Below, piece after piece: positions 1 through 12,656 of a stretch of 64,000 nt of DNA (within the stretch, counting starts at the first letter, position 1; every line of letters starts with the position of its first letter). Made by a program: the position numbers and the translations under genes. The DNA lies in NCBI GenBank assembly GCA_025330725.1, contig JAIWND010000011.1, positions 186,001 to 250,000 on the forward strand, given 5' to 3'. The notes beneath the pieces are model-generated. The model saw only the letters and a list, made by a program, of their open reading frames with translations. It did not search any database and was not told where the DNA came from. This DNA comes from Chlamydoabsidia padenii. Lineage: Eukaryota; Mucoromycota; Mucoromycetes; Mucorales; Cunninghamellaceae.

Positions 1-1275
1 ACATCCCTTATACTGCATATCTTTTTCTTCTATCTTTCTTACCTTTCAACCTTGGCATCACACTATTCCTATCTCAATGTCCATACTGTTTTTGTGATTT
101 GAGTTGCCTATTAAAAAAAAAAAAAAAAAAAAAGAACCAACAAGTTAGTAATGGGAAGATATCCCTTGCCTCCCCCCCCAACGCCATGTACGGAATGCAT
201 GAATAAAGCCAACTTGATTTACCTTTTATAGACTTGTAGCAAACACCGCAAGACATTTGCGCGTATGTATATATAGCTTTATTACCTTGTTTCCTTGATC
301 CATTTGTTGAAAGAAGACAGTCATCATTTGACAGTGATATGATGTTTTCCTATTACTAAACCCCATATAATAATAACAAGTTAATTTAGTTTTATTTCGT
401 CCCCCCTCCAAACACAACACTATCCTATTTTCCATTACTTACTAACAACAAAAAGTTGCCTCTACACATTACATGGGAGGCTACCTTTGACCGGAGAAAG
501 ATGAGCAGAATTCCATAATGTGATAATGAAAGTTGTGCTTGTGCTGTTTGTGTTTGTCGCAATATAGAGATCCGAGTGTCCGCGACTGATCCATCACCGG
601 TTGTTTTCAATTCATAAGGTTGTGCATTTATTTAGGTGGAAATGAGGGGAAAAAAGGGACGGGGAAGAAAGAGCGGAATCTGAAACCGTCCAAGCAAAAA
701 AATGTCATCATCAAAAGATAAATCAGAAGGAATAGTGTGCCTTACTGTAATGAGTGCTTCAAAATGATTGTTACACTGTTAGCTGGGAACACGAGATAGT
801 TTGCGAAGCACATGGGAAATACAATGATTCAACAGGCAAAATCAGAGACTTTTTTTTTTTTCTTTTTCCTAGCATGTGAGGGGTGTATTGATTTAAAAAG
901 AGTGATATTCACTAGAGTGTCATTTACAGAAATAACCTGTAATCACCCAAGGCAACGGGAAAGGTGATTATCAAGTCGTCACATTTTTGGAATAAAAGCA
1001 GCTCCTCTTTTTGTTTTCTCTCTTTTTCATTTTTTCTATCTTTTCAACTTTACTTTTTTTCTTCTTTTTTCTTTTTTTTTTTCTTTTTTTTTTTTTTTTG
1101 GAATTCTCGCCTTCTGTCATTATAATTGCCAACTTTTTCTTCTCTCTCTCTTTTTTACTTACCAATTTTAGTTTATAATACATCTTTACAACAGTATCCG
1201 TATTGGTACCTAGTTTCACACTTCCCCTTCTCTTCCTCCCCTTCTTCTTTTTCTTCTCTCCCTCTTCAATAGATA
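1..1275. other. Left intergenic region, no gene seen
   Basis: I see no convincing coding region here. The open frames are short and low in complexity; the Lys-rich one around 971-1219 is just a T/C-rich tract read backwards. The last 270 bases are strongly pyrimidine-rich (T and CT runs at about 1020-1265) and lead straight into the Ras start codon, as expected of a fungal promoter or leader. An A tract lies at about 112-133. Confidence 0.6.
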
Positions 1276-2125
1276 ATGATGCTATACAAAATAGTTGTAC
1301 TTGGCGACGGTGGTGTGGGAAAGGTAACTAGCATTTATATTCCAAACCACTTTTATAGTAGAATACTAATCCTCATACACCCCCGCTTTTTTTTATTTAT
1401 TTATGATTAGACGGCCTTGACGATCCAGCTCTGTTTAAATCACTTTGTGGGTAAGAGACTTGAAAACAAGTAAAAGTCCCTCATGTAACCATTCTTCTTC
1501 TTTTTCATGATAGAGGTAACGACTATACACACATTAACGAAACGAACCCATCTCATCTTTGACCATCCTTACATAGACCTACGATCCTACCATTGAAGAT
1601 TCCTATCGAAAACAAGTCGTCATTGACGATCAGCCCTGTGTACTGGAAGTACTAGATACAGCTGGGCAAGGTAAGACTCTCTCTCTCTCTCTTTTCTGAG
1701 GTCGACTACTAACCTTTTTTTTTCTTTGTTGTCTAGAGGAATATACAGCGTTACGAGACCAATGGATTCGAGACGGTGAAGGCTTCTTACTGGTCTACTC
1801 CATTTCTGCCCGCTCCACGTTTGAACGAGTGGAACGATTTCGGGATCAAATCTTCCGGGTCAAAGATATCGATACGGTACCTATTATTTTGGTGGGCAAC
1901 AAGTGCGACAAGATCACCGAACGTGAAGTGTCTCGGGAAGAAGGATATCAAATGGCTAAACATTTACGGTGCGAATTCATCGAAACGTCGGCGAAAACCT
2001 GTGTCAATGTGGAACGCTCTTTTTATACCGTGGTCAGGACAATTCGTGCCAATCGGGAAGGATCAAGTCAGAACAGTAATTACAAGAAACGGAAGAACAA
2101 GAATAAAAAATGCTCTATTCTTTGA
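1276..2125 (+). CDS. Ras2/RasB-like small GTPase
   Basis: A small GTPase of the Ras family, a plasma-membrane switch for polarised growth and signalling. Exons are 1276-1323, 1411-1450, 1514-1515, 1577-1670 and 1737-2125, giving 190 aa. Visible motifs are the P-loop GDGGVGKT at about residue 10, switch [10 protein letters not shown], switch II DTAGQEEY, NKCD for guanine specificity, ETSAK, and a C-terminal CAAX box CSIL after a basic stretch. A Leu in the last position predicts geranylgeranylation. The NHFVETYDPT context and DQWIR resemble the fungal Ras2/RasB branch more than Ras1. Two ATGs occur in tandem at 1276 and 1279; either could start. The oddity is exon 3, only two bases long: without it the frame is lost and a stop follows within seven codons. 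Family assignment is certain; the branch is inference. Confidence 0.93.
1514..1515 (+). other. 2-nt microexon of the Ras2-like gene
   Basis: The bases AG lie between a 63-nt intron (1451-1513, GTAAGA...GATAG) and a 61-nt intron (1516-1576, GTAACG...CATAG). They complete the split codon G|AG for the conserved Glu of HFVETYDPT. Joining 1450 directly to 1577 gives a premature TGA. Confidence 0.75.
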
Positions 2126-2689
2126 ACAACAACAATAACAACATATACACAATTATATATCCCCACCCTCTCCTTATTTGATCTCCCTTCTTATCCCCAC
2201 CCCTTAGTATCGTTTTTTTTTTTTTTTTTTTTAACTAGTTATATATATATCTTATCATACCTTACCATCTCTTGTTTTATGATTCTTCCTTTGGGATCTT
2301 TTATAGTAAACAGACTCTATTATCTTAATAAAGTATTCCATAGTATACGTTTTACCAATACAAAATGCCTCATTTTTTTTGGGATCAGCATGACACGTCC
2401 AGATGGGCGGGATTTAAATAATAGTTGCGCTGATTTTCCCCATATCAATGCTCAGGGTTTCATCAGTGTGACATGAATCAAATCCCGACATAACCTTCGC
2501 CATTATTCCCCCCCTTTTTTTTTTTAAAGTGTGTGTATTTTCCCTTCGGTGTTAGGCCATACCAAAACATTAAGACTCTATTATATACATATAAAAGAGA
2601 GATACACTATTTATTGATAAAAGACAAGATATAAAAACTATAATCTACATATTTATATATACATAATACAAGCATAATAAACTAACTAA
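2126..2689. other. Convergent 3' intergenic region, Ras2 / PH-LRR
   Basis: Non-coding DNA between two convergent genes. It holds a T tract (about 2213-2232) and two exact copies of the AAATCCCG word (2408-2415 on the minus strand, 2480-2487 on the plus strand). These are among the few copies not next to a start codon. No gene seen. Confidence 0.6.
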
Positions 2690-5600
2690 TTATAGAGATG
2701 TAAAGGAAGGAATGGCTGGTAATGGACAAGTAGGTGGAGGTAAAGCTTCACTGAGCGTTTCCGAATGTTGTTGTTGATAAAAAGAGTAGATGGAAGATGT
2801 GGCGGAAGAGCGACGGGGTCGAGTCAAAGAAGGTTGCCGAATCACACTCGAGGTGGTTGAACTAGGCCAATAAGGTTGAACAGTGATATATGTTGATTGT
2901 GCGGCATTACTCGATACTTGTTGTTCGAGTTGATTAGCGACAATGGGAAGTTGAGATCGATCCACCATGATAGCTTCACGTGCCGCCGCTTGGTCTTCAA
3001 TTAATGCATGAGCACGACGACTATCCACTCCGACCATATGGATCACCAAGTATTGTAATTCCCCTTCACTTTCTTGTAATTGCCATGCTTGTGATTCCAG
3101 TCGATGTAGTTCCCGTCGAAAGTCCAATTCAGGTCGTGGCAGATGATGGATGCTTGTATTGGTTTTGACAAGATCTAAAAGAAAGCGAAAGCCAGCAATA
3201 GTTAACTAGAGAGAGAGACATTAGTCACGAATTTACTTTTCCCCCGAGTTGACATACCAAGTTTCCATCCACATTCAAAGATTGTAAGGAAGGACATTGT
3301 TTACACCATTGACACAACGCTTGAATAGTATCGTCACCCAGGCCATGATGTTTGATAGATAGTGTGGTGAGAGTGGTACTGAAGGTAGTGGTATGAAGTG
3401 CCAAAAATCGAAAAGTAGACGATAACAAATGACCTGCATTTGTCAATCGCTTTTTCCGTGGTGATGACTTGTTGCCAATAGATGCCAAAGGTGTGTATAT
3501 ATCGTCTTGTTGTTCGGCGTCCATACTAAAACTGACGAGTCGAGCCATTTTTTCAAAAAGGAGCGCCAGGGCCTGTACCGTAGAAGGATCAAACGTGGTT
3601 GTTGGTGATGCATTGTGTATTGTCGAATCCGTGAGTTCATTTGATGAGGCTGTGGTCGATATTGATGTGCGCCCATTGTAATCTGCCATAGTGTTATTGT
3701 CATCTACTGGTAAAGAGGCACGACTACTGGTTTGACTGCCATTGACAAGAGCCCCAGACAGATCCAATCGTTCGATCATATTGTTGTGCACTAACGAGTC
3801 GAATAGTTCACGCAGAGTAGCAGATTCCCACACTACTTTTTCAAGAGACAAGCAAGTCGGACCGTATTTGGATAGGCACGACCATAACCAAGGCTGATAC
3901 ACCACTTGCTTGATCAATGGATTATCACCCAATTGAAGAGTAAAATGCAACCGGCGATGATGAGGGACCGAGACAGCATGAACGAGTTTATGCACATGTT
4001 GTCCATGTAGGCCACATCTGGTCAGTACCAAGCAGAGATCAAATTGTGTTTTCGTCAGAGGTCGCATGGTGGTCGCATGATGGGTCAGCCAGGCACAGAT
4101 TTCCCCAAGATGGTCGTCGTCCAGTTGACTCCCGCTGAGATCGAGTTTGTTCATCACCTTGTGTTGTAAATCCAATGTGTCGCCGGGATTGAATTGACAA
4201 GAGATGCCTAATTGAGAGAGCCGCTTGCATTGTTTCCACACTTGATTAAAAACGTTTGTAGATATCAGGCCTTGGTTTTCTTGAAGATCCACGTGCTCGA
4301 TCCAATCCCGTAATGGGCCTTTTGTGATGGCAAGAATCACATTTTCTATGCACGCCGTAGAGAGTTGGCATTGTCGCAGTGATAAGTGTCGTAATCCCGC
4401 CAGTGTCGATGATGGTTGTAAGTCAATGTCCGCTATAGGTGGTACCAAGATCAGTTGTGAGAAGAGATCAATGTCTTGTTCTTGAAGGACGTGGTTATCG
4501 ACAAGTAGAGTGGATAGATTGAGTGCCTGGTTGGTTTGCACCGCCAATAAGATAGCCTGGACTGTGCATTGTTGACTTGCATGAGTGCTAATACTGGGTA
4601 ATGGTTGTAATGTTGATGATGCCATGGGATTTGCTGTTGCTGGTGTGATTCCATCTGATCCATCATTGTGAGTAGTTGTACGTGCCAAGGACATGGTAGT
4701 TGGAACACGAGTCAATGCCAAAGTAGGCTGTGATGTATACTCGTTGGTAGAAGGTGCCCCAGTGTAATATGATGCTCGAAGGTCCAATGATCGTATACGG
4801 TTGTTGTGAGATAGCAATAAAAACAACTCGTTCGCCAGCATTGTTGGGAAGCACATACTGTTGACATCGTTTTGAGTCCAGCTATCGTTTTTAGTGATGA
4901 GCCATGTTGCCAATGGTGCCAAACGGATGTCCTTGAATGATACAGAATCAAAAAAGTCCTATTATATAAAGTCAGTTTTTGATCAGGGGGATTGTGTTTT
5001 CTCTTGTTATCTTACCATGTGACGAAGCGCACGAAACAAAGCCAGTAATTCGTATTTCGAATAACTTGCAAAGTTACCATTGATTTCATTAGATGGAAGT
5101 ATAGTGATGCCATATAACCGAGATCGATGTTGTGATTTGATAATATTGTATCCAAAACGGCGTTTATCCAGATTGAGTGCTGCACAATACGCCATCAATA
5201 CAGCATCAAATCGAGTTGTAATTGTACTGTAGAGAGAGTTGTTGTTGTGGGTTGATGATGATTGTATTGACTGTGATGATAGTTTTTGTTGTTTCCAAGG
5301 TTGTGAGAGGAATTGCCGCCATTGAGTCAGTGGAGATGTTGTGGTTTGATCATCCAGGTCTGTTGTTGATTTTTGTTGAAAAGGAGCCAATGAAGGACAT
5401 ACCAGAGTATAAGGAGCAGTTGGAAAATGAGGCACCAGTCGTTGAATTGCCCGTTGTATCGCACACACCAAGAGCCGCCCCACCGAAGAGATCAGTTTGA
5501 GACGATGAGATGGACCTTGAAGAGAGCAAAGATCAATAGTGATAGTGTCGTCGCTGTCGTGTACAATAATCCCAGTAATAGCCATCAACCCATATCGATC

Positions 5601-6506
5601 CCTTGCCACATACCGCCGATAGTCCTCATGATCCGATTTCGAAGACAAGATATACAAGCTATTCTGACCCAAAAGGAAGATGACAGGAATATAAATATCC
5701 TTTTGTTCAACAAGTGTATCAATAGGATGATTGGATGGTGGTGATTTTGATGTGATCTTTGTTGTTTTGAGTATCACCTTGTGAATGACGGTATTCGAAT
5801 GGTCTTGATCGTTTTGTTTCTTGGTCCGTTCAATGGCAGAGAATTGTTCGGCCGAACTGATAGTGACAAGACCAGGCAAATAAGGCTCCAACGCTGTTCT
5901 AATCGCATGCATCCAGATAGGCACCGCATCATCGCAAGGCACCAACGTCAATGATCCAGGTGGTCTTGATACATCCACCGAGTCGACAAAGTGGATTCGA
6001 ATCGCTTGTTGCAAGCCCGATAGTTGAATCTTGTACACCGCAAATACATGTTCCAAGGCCGTCATGATTTTCTGATCTTGATCAAGGACAGCTGGTTTTC
6101 TTGGTGTTTCATTATTGTCAAATAGTAAGTCGGGGTATGCCTTTTTTGCCTTGTCGAATGACTTGAATCGCACCAGGCACGTAGGAGTGAGTATACAGTA
6201 ACACCGCTTTTGTCGACTGAATCTTGATTGAGGTGTACACAGAATCATGTCACCCGAATAAAGAACTTGATGTTGTTGCTGTTGTGGTTGAAGAGAGAGT
6301 GATGGCAATGAGAGTAATTCCTGACCATGTAAGTGTTGTGTGGATTGAGATAAAGAGTGCATGGGTGATATGGGTGGTGACGCTATACTACTTTGTCGAT
6401 TCATTCTTGGGTCAGACAAGTCAGACTGTGAGCTCGAATGATATAATGATGGAGAGGAAGGGGGAGTGGTTATAGAGTACTGTGTATGATTTGCTTTTTT
6501 AAACAT
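2690..6506 (-). CDS. PH-domain and leucine-rich-repeat protein, CARMIL-like layout
   Basis: A large cytoplasmic protein of about 1235 aa in three exons: 6506-5016, 4958-3258 and 3205-2690 (introns of 57 and 52 nt). The start was placed at the ATG at 6506 because the frame further upstream is T-rich leader. After a Ser/Pro/Gln-rich head, residues about 90-260 look like a PH domain (YSGDMILC, RCYCILTPTCLVRF), followed by a second PH-like block (about 330-410). Exon 2 carries irregular leucine-rich repeats of the ribonuclease-inhibitor type (IRSLDLRA, LRHLSLRQC, NKLDLSGSQL, LQSLNVDGN). The tail is Ser/Thr-rich with a short helical stretch (LHRLESQAWQLQ). PH plus LRR is the order seen in CARMIL and related fungal proteins that link membranes and actin. 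That role is inferred from layout only. Confidence 0.7.
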
Positions 6507-6829
6507 GACAGCCAAGTAGATAAAAAAAAAAAAAAAATAGTAAAGTGGAAGAGAAAGGAAAGAATAAGGAACGGGTGAGAGCAAAAAGATATGTGAAATT
6601 TTGAAACTCAGATAGTCTGGCCAATCAAAAGCTTGGGTTGATCGGCATGGATCTTTTATTGTCCAACCCCAAAAAAAAGGTTCCAACATTTTCGTTCAAA
6701 TAAAGCCCACGTGTGTAATATAATCAGTCATCCATCCATAAATCCTATATAAAAACAAGGTTTTTTTTTTATTCGTGTAAAGTAAAAGATTTCCTAATGC
6801 ATATATAAAAAAGATCATCATTAACTATT
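6507..6829. other. Intergenic region, PH-LRR / sulfate permease
   Basis: Promoter of the minus-strand PH-LRR gene and the 3' region of the permease. An A tract (about 6522-6537) sits directly upstream of the start codon. No additional gene or clear regulatory site seen. Confidence 0.5.
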
Positions 6830-8792
6830 CTAAGAGTGATCAGTGGTAGTGTTCCAGCGTTTCCAAATAGAGTTTACAGCAGCATCCACATCCCAATGAT
6901 AATAAGAGTACTTTCTATGAGATGATTTGTCAAGACATATCAGTCTTCTTTTCCCTTGCGTATTATTAATCGGTCGGTCGAGATCTTGTTGTTGTTGTTG
7001 CATTTGTGCTGTACCAATTTCAAGATCTTCATCAAGAGACATAACTATAGCAGAATGTTGTTGTCTATTTTCATGTTTTTCATCACCCATCGAGGTTTGT
7101 GTATCCTGATGCTCCAATCCAAATCCATGATAGATCAAATCCTGGCGTAATTGTGCTGATTGTATCCCCACAAAGTGCCATTCCACATCTTGTCCCGAGT
7201 ATTTGTTCACGTTGTTCCGTAAATTCATCAAAGCAGACAGTGCTGAGGAATCAAGTCTTCGGGAACTGGTAAGATCGAGTACCAAAGCACGAAGAATAGG
7301 TCGTTGGAGTCGATGCAATTCGGTATTTATGTTTATTTGATGATTCCACGGTATTTGGTGTGCTGCTGCTTCATCCGTATTGCCACATCTTGTTCTTGAT
7401 TTCACGCTACTGATGATTGTTTCAGTGACAAATTCCGCATTCGGGTACAGGATGGATTCGGTCAGTTGAAAGACAAGTAGGCCAGGTGGCAGTGGATCGT
7501 TTTGCTTAGCGCAATGAAGATCTCGTTCGTCCAAATAAATGTAGCGTTGGCGATGGGTTGGTGATGATTGTTTTCGATCGATCAAGAGTTGCTGTTCGCC
7601 GTCGTCATATTGTTGTTGTGATGATGATGATGATAATGGAATTCGACCCAGTAGTTTCACAGGAGGTCGTGCCATTCGGAAAAGCATGATGACCAAGGAT
7701 AACCCAACAGCAGCATAGATTCCGGTTTGCACGCCGATACAGATAGTAATAAGCACCCCAACAATCCAAACAAAAAGTTCCAAAAGACTCGTATCAAATA
7801 ACTGCTTGAGATACCGAGGGGAAGTAACGAGATCCGCTACAGCGTGAATGACCACTGCAGAGAGAATAGCGTCAGGAATATAGTAGAAGCAAGGAGTCAA
7901 CACATAGAGAGAGCAAATGACGACCAAACCGGAAAAGATACCGCCAGCCGGAGTTCGCACACCAGATTTGGCCATAATAGCTGTTCGACTAAACGCACCT
8001 GTTGCTGGTGCACCACTATTTTAGAAGAAGAAGAAAGAGGGGGGGGGGCTATCTTTAGTAACAGATCATTCCATATCATGTACCAAATATTATACACCAC
8101 TTACCCAAAGAAGGAGCCCAGTATATTGCAAACACCAATAGTAAATATTTCTTGGTTAGAGTCAATCTTGTAATCATACACACGTCCAAACGCCTTGGCC
8201 ACAGAGATATGTTCCAAGATCATAATGATGATGATGGAAGGCAAAAGAGAAGAGGTCGCCGACAAGATGCGAGAATCCAACACAGGTACCGCCATAGCAT
8301 CAAATCCTTCTGGTACATTGCGAATGATAGAAATATCAGTTTGATCCCGGCCACGATTCATAAAGTAAGAGATGAGAGTAGCCATCACCACCAATAGTCC
8401 ATTGCGCAATATACTAGAGTAAAATACCGCTTTTTGAGCAATACCAGACAGATCATACCGCGTCGACAGATGATGACAGACTGATCGGATCATGTATAGA
8501 AAGATCAACCCAGTCAATCCAAAAGCAACATCAAGCCGGGTTTGAGTAATGTTTTTGAAAAAGTTGATAACGATCAAGTAAGGAGGATCATGAGTGTTAA
8601 CAGAGTTTAATCCAAACAGTTTCGGCCACTATAAAGTGATCAGTCAGAAAGGGATATATGATTTTTTGTTGTGATACTGTATGTGCTTACTTGTCCAATG
8701 GTAATAGTGATAGCAGACCCCGTCATATATGCCGCTATAGCAGGTTCTATTGTAAATACAACCGTTTAGAGATATGTATCAGAATGGAATTC

Positions 8793-8839
<47 letters not shown>

Positions 8840-9531
8840 CTTTACGTGGAATAAAATCAACCAGGATGCCTAACCGAGAAATGCCCAGAATAAGATTGAT
8901 CAAACCTGTCATCAGGGATAGATTCACAGCGATTTGAGGACCTGTGATATCCGGATAAAGAGTCTTGACATTGATGATCGCCTGACCAACAAGTAAACAG
9001 ACAGTCGCTATGAGAGAGATAAATGTTAGTTGTTTAGTGATGTATTAGTTAATTGTCACTTACAGATCATGCCAATAGATATGTCTTTTGAAGTCCCAAA
9101 AAAACAATAAATTGATACACCTACAAAAGAAGTACTATCATAAAAATAAAAATAAAAATGTTATCTATTCGTGTCCATTTACTTTACATGAATATTAAGA
9201 CTTACTATAAACCATATTGTGGTTCCAGACCAGCAATTTTGGCATAAGATAAGCATTGAGGGACAAGAACAATACCCACAGTGATACCAGCAATCATATC
9301 TTGCAAGAGCCACTAAAATATAAAACAAAAGGTGAATAAATGATTGCAGTTATAAAGATTAGTCAAAATTAGTATGCTTACCGAGAGGTTATAGCGATGA
9401 ATCCACTGAAAGATAGGGAAGAAACTTGATACATACACACGAATCAACCAAGGCAGTCGTTTACCAATTTGATGTAATCGCGTTGACAAGCATTCTGGTG
9501 GAGTGTCAAGTAGGATGGTAGTGGCAGTCAT
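6830..9531 (-). CDS. SulP-family sulfate permease (SUL1/SUL2-like) with STAS domain
   Basis: A plasma-membrane sulfate:proton symporter that brings sulfate in for cysteine and methionine synthesis. Exons are 9531-9382, 9312-9206, 9134-9064, 9007-8846, 8746-8691, 8628-8105 and 8015-6830, giving 751 aa, the usual length for fungal SUL proteins. The transport domain shows the SulP signatures: [39 protein letters not shown] preceded by a Gly-Ala-Pro turn, and many hydrophobic helices. The C-terminal half of the last exon reads as a STAS domain ([18 protein letters not shown]). A long hydrophilic insertion (about residues 500-560) separates them. The intron after exon 4 contains a long TA repeat. 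An exact AAATCCCG-type element lies 149 bp upstream of the ATG. The family is certain; substrate specificity is inferred. Confidence 0.93.
8799..8836. repeat. (TA)n microsatellite inside a sulfate permease intron
   Basis: About 19 uninterrupted TA units within the intron between exons 4 and 5 of the permease gene. Likely variable in length between strains. Confidence 0.9.
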
Positions 9532-10257
9532 ATCGTCACTTTAATAAAAGTAAGAAGAATAAAAAAGAGAGAAAGCTGCTTCCATTATTTTTTTTTAAAA
9601 AAAGGTCTTTATATAAGGAGAGAAGAGAAGAGCGCCAAAAAAAAAAAAAGAAAAAAAAAAAGAAAAGATAACATCCCCACGGGATTTTAAACACCCGACG
9701 CGCGGCTGTATTTCAATTTCGGATATGCATTATCGAACGTTTTTCTAATGTTAAAAAGTATAATTATACCTAAAGAAGAATCATCAAAGGTACCTTTTTG
9801 TTTATGTTTACCATATTATATATAAAAAGAGTCGTTGTATCCGAAAAAGTTTAATCGTACAGGCCGATGATAGTGCATGATTATTATTTCTGTTTCCATG
9901 TAAGCGGAGTCATCTTATTTGAGCCGTGCTCCAATTTTTTTATTTGTTCATCACGCATATATTCATACAAATACTGGGGGTTTGCAGTAGATGGAGTATT
10001 CTCCAAGTCACATGCGAATTACACAGGGACAGGTTATGATCAAGTCACCACCATTACATATAAACAATAAGGCATGGTTGAGTAAGTTGGTTTCTTTTTA
10101 TTATTATTGAAGTACAAACAGTAATAAGGAGTAGGGGGGGATAAAATGGAAATATAATACTAAGAGAATGAATGCTGTAATAACAAAAAAATATAATATG
10201 ATAACTACAAAGGGTTACTATGTATAAAAGGATTTAAAACTATACTACAAAAGTGAA
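9532..10257. other. Intergenic region, sulfate permease / rhizoferrin synthetase
   Basis: Promoter side of the permease and 3' side of the siderophore gene. It holds A tracts (about 9637-9662), an exact CGGGATTT word at 9680-9687, and no credible coding frame. Confidence 0.55.
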
Positions 10258-12469
10258 TTATACAACATTGCTAGGACGGTATTGGATCACGTTAGGGACA
10301 GGGCTGTAGATATACTATTAAAAAAAACAATTCAAATTAGTACATAATCTCGATTTACCCCCTACATATTCAATCCCCCTTCATACTTACATCACGATAC
10401 AATTCTTCAATCTTCATTCTAACTAGACATTTACCAGGCACCTTGTCATCTTCCATCAATCGTTTCCACATGGGATGATCTTGAGGCACCAATCGGGTCA
10501 AATGTTTCCTTACGATAGCCCATCCACGACCATCATAATGGAGATCCAAGACACGAATCAATCGTTGCAAGTGTGAGTGCACCAAAGTATGATATAAAAG
10601 CTTGAAGACCTAGTGTTAGATACAAATAAAAACAAAATCATCAGTTTTTAGGTTTTCCCTTTATAAAATCCCTGTTGTTTTTTTAAATGAAAAATACCTC
10701 ATCAGGCGTTTCGGCCACCACGCAGCTATCAGGAAGCACATCAATATCCACACCAGCTGATTTGATCAGAGTTTCCCGATGGACCTTGATTCCACCAAAG
10801 TCTCGAATAATAAATCCCTTGAGTAATCCAGTCTTCTTGTCGAATCGAGCCAATGTGTTTTGTCCATGAGCTTCAAAAGCCACGCCATTCACCAAAGCAG
10901 GAGGCAAGAAGGCTTGCAAAATCAGATCCACATAACGATCTAAAAAGTCCACCCTCTTTTCATCCGTATCCAAATTCCACACGTGTTTGACCAAAGTGAT
11001 ATCCGTATCTGGGCGTTGAATCTTTTCTACCAAGGCAGCACAAGGGACAATGGTATCTTGATTGTCAGTGTCATATTCCACCGCTTCACGTAACACACAG
11101 CTACAATGCTTGGCGATATCTGTATCATCATGGATATATACCGCACTGGCCAATTCACGTTCAATCGTCAATACCTTGGGGTCAAATGTCAAATGAGGTA
11201 CCACGCCAGAGGAGAAGCCAGGGCCAAAGTAAGTGGTGAATGGAGTGATCGTGCGTAGGGCAGAGGATACCTTGATACCGAGACAGAGTTTGAGACTCAT
11301 ACCAGGGAAGAGTTCGGGCACAGCAACGGATCGGATAGATGTCAGACTTTGCACGGTAATATGGACAGATTCGGGGAAAATGTAGGCCTTGGGGAAGAGT
11401 TGTTTAATGTTGGCGAGTTGAAGTTCATGGACAGGTACAAACACATGATTAGACCATTTATCACCATCTTCAGCTTCATTGTCGAGTTTACTGAGCATAT
11501 TGTCCACCAAGGGTCGTGCTAAGGTTTCAAAGTCACCACGAAGTTGCACATTGTCCTTAGGAATAGCAAGTAGTCGGACCTTGGGGGTTTCCAAATTGGT
11601 TTCTTCGGGGTGCAAAGGTGCCATGGGAGCAAAACTCTTTCTGGCTTTGTGCATCTAAAGTGATACATATAGATATAAAAGAAAGTTTAGTAACAATTTC
11701 ATTTCATATGCCCACTTCATACTTACAGGGTGTGTTGCATGTCCTTCAAGAATGACTTGTTCCCATTCAATAGTAGATGATTCCAAGGTAGGGAGCATCT
11801 TTGGATGATTATAGGTATGAGCTAAAAGGAAAGATATAGTTTAGTATCCATTCTTATAATCAATCTGTTTCACCCTTCCCTCCTCTTTTTTTTTTTTTTA
11901 TTACCTTGGTTAAGCATAGACGAATCCAATTCTTGACTAATGAGCTGTAACAGTTTTTCATTCACACCAAAGTCAGAAGCAAACTGAGTCCAAAGTTGCA
12001 CGGCATCATATCCATCCAAGAGCTGGTGAGTACCAACCTTTGCCAAAAGTAAAGACGAGAGTGTTTCGGCCACGGCTTTTGTCGTTGTTTCAGCATGAGC
12101 AACAGGGGAGAATGTCAAGGTATCAACAGACTGCAAAGGTGTAGCAGTGGGCGAGTAAATATGAGGCAACATATCCCAACCATCGACGAGAATGACATTA
12201 GCACACTTGATGTCTTGCACCAAAAAAGTAGTGTCGTCAAGAATGGGTACACCTTTGAGAGGAATCACCGCCAAGAGATCTTGTAACCCAGTGATCGTTT
12301 GTCGTTGAGGTCGTAACAGTAAGCACAAACCCTTGATGTTTGACATGTCGTGGCAAGGAACGTAAATCGCCTTGACCAGAGATTCAGAGACCAGACAAGA
12401 AATCAATCGGGACGTTGTTGCAAACTTGGCAAAGTGGGCGTTTTTGGCAGTAGAAGATAAAGCAGGCAT
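10258..12469 (-). CDS. Rhizoferrin synthetase, IucA/IucC (NIS) family
   Basis: An NRPS-independent siderophore synthetase that adenylates carboxylates and condenses them with amines. In Mucorales the characterised member makes rhizoferrin from two citrates and diaminobutane. Exons are 12469-11905, 11821-11727, 11654-10698, 10609-10391 and 10314-10258, giving 630 aa, normal for the family. Family signatures are all present: HATHPMHKARKSF (about 217-229), KVSSALRTITPF (about 348), EAHGQN (about 482) and RDFGG (about 503), so the active site looks intact. The IucA/IucC signatures are clear; rhizoferrin as product is inferred from the lineage. Regulation: three exact ATCWGATAA iron-GATA sites lie 90-490 bp upstream of the ATG, suggesting repression by a Fep1/SreA-type factor under iron excess. 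A CGGGATTC variant of the common promoter word sits 77 bp upstream. No transporter or other siderophore gene is adjacent. Confidence 0.92.
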
Positions 12470-12558
12470 TACGAATGGATGGTTAGAAAAAAAGTGAAAG
12501 AGAAAGGTGCTAAGAGAAAAAATGAACTATTTTATACAGCGCCATCGGGATTCGAAAA

Positions 12559-12567
12559 TTATCTGAT
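12559..12567 (-). promoter_or_regulatory. Iron-GATA site 1 (ATCAGATAA)
   Basis: Exact match to the ATCWGATAA consensus bound by fungal iron-responsive GATA repressors (Fep1, SreA, Sre1, Urbs1), 90 bp upstream of the rhizoferrin synthetase ATG and on the same strand as the gene. Confidence 0.7.
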
Positions 12568-12647
12568 TTCCGGAATCTCTTTGCTGATTCCACAAGATGG
12601 TACAATGCTAAAAATTTTATATCTTATATAAAGTGACTATCTCCCAG

Positions 12648-12656
12648 TTATCAGAT
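12648..12656 (-). promoter_or_regulatory. Iron-GATA site 2 (ATCTGATAA)
   Basis: Second exact ATCWGATAA element, about 180 bp upstream of the rhizoferrin synthetase ATG, near a TATATAAAG stretch (12626-12634). Confidence 0.7.

Noticed and set aside
971..1219. Lys-rich reading frame on the minus strand
   Set aside because: It is the reverse reading of a T/C-rich tract upstream of the Ras gene; low complexity and no codon bias.
1451..1576. Nested intron (stwintron) reading of the Ras2 double intron
   Set aside because: An internal intron ending at the second AG (1515) would recreate a donor, but the mature mRNA would then lack two bases and lose frame. Two plain introns around AG fit.
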